In this document: piece by piece, positions 52,571-60,000 of the stretch
How the letters are laid out: every line of letters begins with the position of its first letter
How positions within the stretch are numbered: position 1 is the stretch's first letter
Assembly (NCBI GenBank): GCA_950295325.1
Contig: OX485808.1
Span: 33,629,180-33,689,179, forward strand
DNA from: Polytrichum commune
Taxonomy: Eukaryota > Streptophyta > Polytrichopsida > Polytrichales > Polytrichaceae
Reading direction: 5' to 3'
Length of the DNA stretch: 60,000 nucleotides
Translations under genes and position numbers: made by a program
The notes under the pieces: generated by a model
Told to the model about the DNA's origin: nothing
The model's input: only the letters and a program-made list of their open reading frames with translations
Databases searched by the model: none

Positions 52571-55510
52571 CATGGTGGCTAGACAATGCAATGTTGCATT
52601 ACTGTTTTTGGACAGTGCCTATGTCCAAATTTACTGAAATCCCTGAAGTTCTCGCACACAAAGTGATAATGCACTTCAATATGTTTAGTTCTTGCTTGTA
52701 AAATTGGGTTGGAGGCTATTTTCATTGTGGTAATGTTGTCACAATGAATGTTGATTGCATCTGCTTTCCTTAACCTTACCTCTTGCAGAAGCTGCTGCAG
52801 CAACCGCAAGCTTCCTTGGTCCCTTCAGCGAGTGAGCGATATTTTGCTTCGGTGGAGCTGAGGGCAACAGTTAGATGCTTACGGTTGCTCCAAGTAATGG
52901 GTACTCCTCCTGCCATAAAGATGTACGCGGATGTAGAGCATCTTCTTTCGGCGTCTCCTGCCCGATCAGAATCAGTGAAGCCCTCAATGTTGTCAGGTAC
53001 GTCATTCTTGAAAAGAATTCCGAGATCGGTGGTCCTCGGAGATATCGCAGTAGATGTTTCGCGGCCTCCATGTGCGGCTTCTGGGGTGACTACATGAAAC
53101 ATAAGAGCACGTTGGTCGCGAAAGCTATGTCTAGGCGGCTGTTGGTGAGGTACAAGAGTTTCCCGATCATCTGTCGGTAAAGTGTCACGTCTGCCTGTTC
53201 TTCGTGCATATATGTTAGAAGCTTACATGCCTCGTGCATGGGTGTTGCAGTGGGGTTTGAATCTATCAGGTCGATTTGTTCCAACATCCTTTCTACAATT
53301 TGTGCTTGGTTCATCAGTATTCCTTGCTAAACTGGAAGGCATTTTATTTGTAGGTAAGTACTGATGGATCCGAGGTCGTTCATGTCGTACCTTTTGGTTA
53401 GCTCTAGCTTGATTCGATTAATTTCCTCCTCATCGCTTCCTATGATTAAAAGGTCATCAACGTAAAGTAGCAAGAGTGTGGTGTTAATTCCCTTGAGCTT
53501 GTAATAAAGATTTCCGCCGGCAGAGATTTTGAGCAATCTTAGGGACACGATGAGTTCGTCTATTGTATCGTTCCATGCCCTGGCTCCTTGCTTTAGTCCA
53601 TGGCAATGCCTTTTGGAGAAGGCAAATTTTATCCTCTTGGCCTTTCACTTCGAATCCGAGGAGCTACTCTATCAGCATAATTTCTTTAAGCAAACTGTAG
53701 AGGAAAGCGGGCTTGACATCTAGTTGTAAAGTTTTCCATTGCTTACTTGCTGCTTTGCTCACCACGAGACGAAGTGTGCGCCATTTTATGACCAGGACGA
53801 ATGTCTCTTTGTAGTCGATGCCCTCCTGCTCCTCAATGCCTCTAGCTACTAGTCTGTCTTTGTAGATTGGTGGTGTCCCTTCGTGTCCTTTCTTGATCTT
53901 GGAAACCCATTTTGCAGTAATAGACTTGTGTCCAGGTGGTAGGTCAATGAGGTCCCATGTCTCGTTTCTGATAATGGAATCGAATCCTGACTGCATGGCT
54001 GATCGCCATTGCGGGTAATCCTTGGCTTCGTTGTATGTGGAAGGTTCAATGACCTCGGAGACGTTGATGAATTCGATCAATCTTTGTGGTGTGTGTTTCT
54101 GTTTTGTAGATTTCCTTACTTCTGGTGCAGGTGCCTGCTCTGGTGTTTCTGGGCTGGGCTCTGAGTTGTTGAGGAGGTCTGTGGGTTTAGTGGCTATGGG
54201 GTTGATCGGTTGCTCCTCCTGTGCTCAGTCTCGGTCTCTAACGTTGTAGGTATGATGTCGTTATCTTCCCTTGGAAAGTCAATATCCTTGAATGTGAGAG
54301 GCTCCTCCTTTGTTGTTTTTGTCGATTCCCTTGAATCTTTGTTCATCAAACCCCATGGTTGTGGGAGATTGTCAATTTTTTCGTCTGTGGGTTGTAACAC
54401 CGAAAAGCCTTTGATTGGTCGTCGTAGCCAATGAGAATGCATATGTTTGCATTAGGAAACAACTTCCATTTCCCTCCCTCCTCAGGGATGAAGACTTATG
54501 TATCACATCCGAAAACTCGTAAATAGGACAAATCAGGCTTAGTACCACTGAAGAGTTCTTCGGACGTGAGCCTAACATTAACGTTTGTGAGGGAATTGTT
54601 AACAAGAAAGTTTGCAGTGTTGAATACCTTCCCATAGGCATGTAGGAAGCGTAATTTTGTTGCGTCATACTCCAGAATGGTGTGATTTTTGCGTTCGAAT
54701 ATGCCGTTCAGCTCCAAGGTGCGTGCAGTAGTGACTCCTGAGCTGCCTCGTGATGCCGTGTTGCGCACAAAAATCCTTGAATTTGTCGGAAAGTACTCGC
54801 CCCCCACTCTGTTCGCAACATCTTTATTTTCTCGCATGTATGTATTTCAAGAGCAACTTTGAACTCCTGAAATTTGGTTGGGCGTCTAACTTGCATTTGA
54901 GAAAGTACAACCATGATTTCCGTGAGAAGTCGTTAGTAAGGGTCGTGAAATATCGGGCCTTACCGTTTGATGCTGGGGTGATAGGTACACATAGGTCAGA
55001 GTGAATGGTTTCGAGTACCCTCTTGGCCCTAGTGATGCAGCTCTACTTCAGAAAAAATTTCGTTGCTTGGGCATACTTGCTACTGAATTGTTGTGTGACA
55101 TGAGATGTAGGTTCTTGTAGCTGAGGTGGCCCAATTGAACATTTGTGCCAGAGTTGCGTGTGATCGATTTGTTCTGTAAGAAGTGCACTGCTCAGATGAG
55201 TTTTTGGGTTACATGACAAGGAGAGGTGGTAGAGTTTTGAGTTGGTGTCCTGCAGTCCGTTGGTGATCATAAGTGGGTTGGAATCCTTAGTGATGATCAG
55301 GCATCGTTCGGCATCAAAACATGCAAGCAGTCCAGCCATTCGTTCTCCTACAAACAAGAGGTTGCAAGTTCAATCCCGGTACACAGAGAATGTCTTGAAT
55401 TGTATTTGCGTTCATGTGGAGTTGACTCGTGAGGAGAGTTGTATATATATCATGTGTGATTGAAGGGTATTGCGACAAGGAAACCAGACAAACATTCATA
55501 GTTACACACA
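52570..55510 (-). pseudogene. Ty1/copia polyprotein remnant (copia 2)
   Basis: Read on the minus strand in order: protease-side end NTIQDILCVPGLNLQPLV (55.4 kb), gag-pre-integrase QLWHKCSIGPPQLQ (55.15 kb), and integrase core with ENGIFERKN-like NGIFERKNHTILE and YLRVFGCDT (54.8-54.5 kb). A spacer follows, then RT with AKWVSKIKKGHEGTPPIYKDRLVARG and DYKETF (54.0-53.7 kb), LLLLYVDDLLIIG (53.47 kb), and RNase H FTDSDRAGDAERRCSTSAYIF and ALSSTEAKYRSLAEGTKEA (52.9 kb). The end is IHCDNITTMKIASNPILQARTKHIEVHYHF (52.7 kb). Many frameshifts and stops make it non-functional. Its 5' part is cut off by the next copia element. Confidence 0.9.
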
Positions 55511-55765
55511 TAGTGCTTCAACTCTTCTTTACTGCACCCTACATCCCTCAAATGGTCTTTTGCTACAGTGATCAATTACACCAAAGGAATCCCTATTTAT
55601 ACTAATGTAAACAACTAATTAACTAACTAGTAACCTACCCCCGAAGTTCCTAGAAGAAACTAAGAACCTCCGAAGCTCCTAGAAATACTTCCTGAACAAA
55701 CGTCTAGAAGCTTCATCGTTCTGGACAATGCAGCAAACCCTAACTTAAGCAGATTGTAACAATAC
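55510..55765 (-). repeat. Probable 3' LTR of copia 3
   Basis: On the minus strand a polypurine tract AATGAGTGGGAGTA directly precedes TGTTACAATC, the likely LTR start near 55760. The far boundary toward 55500 was not fixed. A TATA-like TATAAATAGGG lies near 55585-55600, as expected for an LTR promoter. Confidence 0.5.
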
Positions 55766-55800
55766 TCCCACTCATTGTCCAAGAACGTTTTGAAGCATAT

Positions 55801-56640
55801 TTAATGGCCAAATTCTCCCACTTGATGAAATACTTTCTTGGAAAGATTGAGTGCGGAGCGCAGCTTGTGAAAGTTTTCTGAGGTCAAAGCCTTGGTGAGG
55901 ATATCAGCCAACTGAAGGCGGGTAGGAACGTAGGAGACAGAGATTTCGCCACGAGTTTGAAATTCTCGAATGAGATGAAATAACACATCAATGTGTTTCG
56001 TTCGCTTATGAAACTCAGGATTTTGCACAAGCCGTATAGCAGATTGGTTATCAAAATAGAGAGGAGTAGGGTTTGGTTGGGAAAAACCAATGTCAGCAAG
56101 AAGACGCCTTGCCCACACCACTTCTTTGCTCGTAAGTGAAGCCGCAACATACTCTGATTCTGTCGTTGAGGAAGCTGTACATGGTTGCTTCTGACTGAGC
56201 CAAAGTACAGGGCCATTGTTGAGAAAGAGAATACTCCCACTCCGACTCTTGCGGTCATTAACATCACCAGCATAGTCAACATCAGAGAAGGCTGTAAGCA
56301 GATGAGGTTCGTGAGAATCCCGTGAATAACAGAGAGCAAAATCTGTTGTACCCCGTAAGTACTTTAGAATCCTCTTCACAGCAGTACAATGAATTTTTCG
56401 AAAATTGCTAGCATATTACGCGACTACAGAGACGGCATGAGCAATATCTGGACGCGAATGAGTAGCCAAATAAAGCAGGGATCCAACAATTTCTTGGTAT
56501 GGAAAATTAGGGATAGGGGTATCAGGGGGGGTGCTATCATGTGAGCGGTGAGCAATGAGCGGTAAGTTGTGAGCAGCGAGGGACAAAAAATATTTGGAAT
56601 TACACCCAATGTTATCCTATAACCGTGGTATTTTAGCATA
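55801..56640 (-). pseudogene. Ty1/copia RNase H and RT end (copia 3, 5'-truncated)
   Basis: Intact frame 56379-55801: MKRILKYLRGTTDFALCYS, FSDVDYAGDVNDRKSRSGSILFLN, WLSQKQPCTASSTTESEYVAA, FDNQSAIRLVQNPEFHKRTKHIDV, ending LADILTKALTSENFHKLRSAL. Upstream to about 56600 the RT end is visible (YQEIVGSLLYLATHSRPDIAHAVS), with an in-frame TAA near 56415. Everything 5' of this is missing, and the sequence joins the ParB-like gene remnant. Confidence 0.9.
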
Positions 56641-58731
56641 ATTGATTGCATAGTTCTTTCTTTTCCTCTTTTGCAGTACAAAACGTGAGTGGACACTCTA
56701 AAAACCAATGGCATGATTGCAAAATGGTCAAAGACCATGTTTGCATATTAGATGCCTTGAAGATGCAAACATCACTGGATTTATCCACCCACGCCGCCAA
56801 ATATTGAGGCAAATTTCGTTCGCGAATTGCGCCCTTTACCACCAATTCTCGTCGTAAATATCTACAAACAATTTCAATCAAGAATATTAAAATTAATTTA
56901 AAATCAAATAACCATGAAACAAAAAAAATTATATAACTAAACAACACCTAGAATAAAACATTGCAAAGAACATAATAACATCCCAAAGTGTATCAAAATA
57001 TTCAACCTGTAAAGAACACGTTTGATGATTGAATTTGCTTTAGAAATTTTCGTGAGTTGGGTGGATTTTGTGAATGGTGGTTATCCTTTCATTATTGTTA
57101 AAAAAATGTTTTTCTCTATAATAAAACTCTCTACTTTTTTATATTTATCCGGAAGCGATAGCGCGCCAGTATCCAATGTGATACTTCCCATCTCATCTTT
57201 CATTGATTCAAACTCACTGACAACGGCTGCTTGCACCTACACATGAACACATGAACACATCAGTACATGAAAACATCAACATATGAATACAACAATACAT
57301 CAATATAAAAAACCAAACTTAAAAAAAAATACTTGCTATAAATTAAATATAAATACCTGAGCCCAAAATGTTGTTTTTGACAACCATATGTCCAGTTCAG
57401 AATCCTTAGTATCATTTGAGGTCAAATACAGGGAAATCCGAGACATAGGACTAGAATTCCACCATTTAAGCCATCTGGCTTTTAAATGACCAGGTACACA
57501 AGTAGTGACTATTTTTTTGAAGTTTTTCCAATGTGAGCTTTGGGTTAGAGTTGGATGTCCAATGCTTATTAATCTGCATCAAAAATATTTCACAAATCAA
57601 AACCATAAATAATAAAATATATTAAAACGATTTTACAAATGTTTGCATAAGAACATACCTCCAACATGAAATCATCTTCATTTGCGGGATTTAATACTGC
57701 GAGCAACTTATCAATTTTTTTTTCCTAACCGACCTGACAATCGAAGCTGTAGTTTTGGTCATTTCCTCTCACTCTCCTTTTGCAGATTGTTTTTTTATCG
57801 GAGTTTTCTCTTTTTACAACCTAGATGCCTTATCCACAGCAGCAACCACCTCTCTCTGTAGGTAAGAATCATAAATCAACATCAATTACATACCAAAAAA
57901 CTCTTAGAACCAAACATCAAAACAAACAAAAATTGAAATTTATACCTTATAAACCAAGGTAGCAAACACATTGATTGTTAAAGGGTACCACGTAGTCCTC
58001 GATTTTTTTTTCAAACAATTTGCGTAGTTTTCAGAAGAATTCAGCTCTTTGAATTCAACAAGCTTCAAAATGCCTATATTGCAAATGTGATGGATCTTGT
58101 GGGATACATTGGTCTTCACATGATCGTGCTCAGTGGATCTGGAATGCATACAACACACAAATCGTCAAAAATAAAATGAAACTAAAAGAATTATCAAATA
58201 ACAATCCAAGGTACGATTTTTACTAACCGGTTAATATCATTCATAGCATCGAGGAGCACTCCGACTGAGCCTTTCGGATCCAAACAGATACAATTCACTG
58301 AATAATGCCAACACTCCTCATTGGAGTGATGACGTTCAATGTGGCGTAGCCATGCTGTCACTCGATGGTTACCCTCCCAAACATAAAACATTTTGCCTTT
58401 GAATTTAAGCAAGTTTTTGTCCTTATCCAATTCTTCCTCAAAACGATGATTTGCACGTTGCCAATGTTGGTTCCAAGAGCTAACTGTCTCATCTGTAACA
58501 TCAAGACAAGAACCATGATTTTTGACAATCGACACATACAACACACGATCACCTTCCCTATAGTCATTGAACATCACCCTTAAGGATTGGTCTAACCAAT
58601 GGTAAAACCACAAGACGACACAATGGAACAAAAAATCGCGATTTTGCATGTGGAGTCACGTGGAGTTGGTTAATGATAGAATTAAAATTTGTTCTTTTCA
58701 GCCTACGGGCTACCAACTCTTTGTCTTCCAA
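56640..58731 (-). pseudogene. Decayed multi-exon gene with a ParB-like EGNHR domain
   Basis: On the minus strand the exon beginning at 58731 (after TTGATTTCAG) carries KFKGKMFYVWEGNHRVTAWLRHIERHH, CWHYSVNCICLDPKG and LLDAMNDIN. The EGNHR motif in this setting matches ParB/Srx-like proteins (DGNHR). It splices at 58228 to 58138-57946 with a split Arg codon, then probably to exons near 57860-57660, 57572-57358, 57238-57008 and 56883-56650. Stops and shifts occur near 58640, 57820 and 57095. The 3' end abuts copia 3. This gene is not the one at 5149: motif, exon structure and strand differ. Function is unknown. Confidence 0.6.
58228..58731 (-). CDS. ParB-like exon of the minus-strand gene
   Basis: The first 90 bases read VLEDKELVARRLKRTNFNSI, then a one-base shift near 58640 leads into the frame FNDYREGDRVLYVSIVKNHGSCLDV, WNQHWQRANHRFEEELD and the EGNHR core at about 58348-58377. 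The donor is AACCG|GTTAGT. The conserved glutamate/asparagine/histidine/arginine motif is intact. Confidence 0.6.
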
Positions 58732-58739
58732 AACCTGAA

Positions 58740-59300
58740 ATCAACATCCACATGCCAACACAAAATTATGTGAAAATCATAGAACAAACTTTCTTGAACT
58801 TACACACAACAAATTTGAACAACATGTTCAAAATATGTTGCACTTTAAATGAAGATGAAGGCTAATCACCCCCCTTCCCCTTTGGAAAAACAAACCCTAT
58901 GAATAATTTTGCAAATGCAAAATTTTATCAGTTACACCTTCAGTAACGAAAGTACAATTCACAAAATTTTGCACTTGTAGGATTCTCCTAAGAGTTTGTC
59001 GTTTCGAAGGGGGAGGGGGATGATCAAATATATGACTTTGATATTAGTGGTCTATCCTTGTGATAAAACACTAAAATATTGTAGGCCTCAAACCATTATT
59101 TGAAAACTACATGCCCTTAATAACAAGGTACAAAATGAATCCCAAAGCTCTCCCCCAAAGCCTACATCACCATCTCAGGGACTTGAAAACAGATACATTT
59201 CCAACTATCAATCCTTCCGTTTACAAAATGGTAATTAAATTGAACATGAGTCCAAATTTTGTTTAAACCCTTTCATTTAATTCCCGAAGTTGGCCTCCTA
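58740..59300. other. AT-rich non-coding interval
   Basis: No gene or clear repeat is seen beyond short homopolymer runs. Confidence 0.4.
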
Positions 59301-59304
59301 AATG

Positions 59305-59955
59305 ATCGGTAATTTTCATGCAGTCTTGAACTTCAACTGGTTATTTCTCAAACTCAACCGGTTCATCTATAACTAACTGCCGGTTCTCCCCGATCATTGG
59401 GTTGGCATCCAATGCTTGGCATGGGTTTACCAGCTTGTCCCTCGAGGGTGTAGAAATCTTCTAAGCTTATCAATAGGAAATTTCCCATTTTGTTTCTTTT
59501 TATTTTTAATAAAGAAAGTTAGAATAAAATAGAAAAAAACCCTCCAAATCACCAAATCACCTACTCTAATCACCATGACATACACAAGGTGGAAATTGAG
59601 GACTCTCAATTTGCAGAATGCATTTTTGATTCTACCACTCTGAACGCAAAATTATTGTGTCAAGTTTCCAACATAACAATCTTCAAACCTATGTCGCCAC
59701 CAGCACCGACATCATCTTCTCCACATACGATCCACATTCGCTCACAAGAAACACATAATTCATAATTCACCACCCGATCCCTACCTAAACCCCAAGCGCC
59801 TGAACAAAGGTACAATAGAGATGCATAATACCCTCTGTTCTTTCTCGCGGTAACCTATGATTGGGGAGAATCGGGATTTACTCATACATGAACTGGTTCA
59901 GTTCGAGAAATGGCCAGTTGAAGTTCAAACATCGCAAGAAAATTACTGATCGTCA
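59305..59955. mobile_element. Foldback/MITE-like element of about 650 bp
   Basis: The left arm 59305-59400 (GATCGGTAATTTTCATGCAG, then TTGAACTTCAACTGG, then TTCTCCCCGATCATTGGG) pairs with the reverse complement of about 59850-59955 with some mismatches. The interior is AT-rich, with no gene. A related single arm lies at 48165-48240. Confidence 0.7.
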
Positions 59956-60000
59956 TAGAGGAATTTATAGAACATACCCCAATTTCATAAAGGAAAATTG

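Overview
The window looks like nuclear DNA of a land plant or close streptophyte relative. It has spliced genes with GT-AG introns, TTTAGGG-type telomere-like tracts, Ty1/copia, LINE and CACTA (En/Spm) elements, and BTB/POZ genes. The species cannot be named from the sequence; a large, TE-rich, non-seed-plant genome is a guess. Almost everything is mobile DNA, much of it nested.

Region A (1-28.5 kb) is one element inserted in another. The outer element carries about 29 copies of an 18-bp palindrome, TACGAACG-NN-CGTTCGTA, in its 5' region, in introns and twice inside exons. It encodes one long plus-strand gene (about 5149-28438) with a ParB/Srx-like domain (IDGQHS), a methyltransferase-like domain that keeps an FGGS motif but shows no DPPY/W, acidic and coiled-coil linkers, and an FCP1/NIF-type HAD phosphatase domain (FDLNGVL, VDDSPTKS). 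This gene has one in-frame stop and three frameshifts of the same sign. It is split by a 16.5-kb CACTA-type transposon (8906-25421) with 29-bp terminal inverted repeats and a 3-bp GGA target duplication.

The inner CACTA element has its own dispersed motif, TGACT-N6-AGTCA, and lacks the outer palindrome. On the minus strand it encodes a seven-exon TnpA/Ptta-like gene whose exon phases all match (18259 down to 9725). That gene includes a catalytically degenerate FCP1-like HAD domain and a DUF8039-like C-terminus. On the plus strand, divergently, lie a CPC zinc-finger (transposase-associated) exon, a SET-domain block, and a TNP2 transposase whose catalytic core is deleted. A 3-kb TG...CA insertion appears to sit in intron 1 of the minus-strand gene. 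Both nested elements therefore combine a private palindromic motif with a captured FCP1-like protein. This suggests self-recognition or anti-silencing systems, analogous to Spm TnpA or VANDAL VANC; that is inference.

Region B (28.5-42.4 kb) is mostly non-coding, with a MITE near 29.5 kb. It then holds a three-level nest: a copia reverse transcriptase gene split by a small foldback element (9-bp duplication), itself split by an 8.3-kb minus-strand LINE (12-bp duplication). The LINE has lost its endonuclease and RT core by a deletion that fuses ORF1 in frame to the end of ORF2.

Region C (42.4-49 kb) holds two tandem BTB/POZ genes with the same intron position; the first has a frameshift. Region D (49-60 kb) contains a long hairpin repeat, a duplicated 480-bp block, two decayed minus-strand copia elements, a decayed multi-exon gene with a second, different ParB-like domain (EGNHR), and a terminal foldback repeat.
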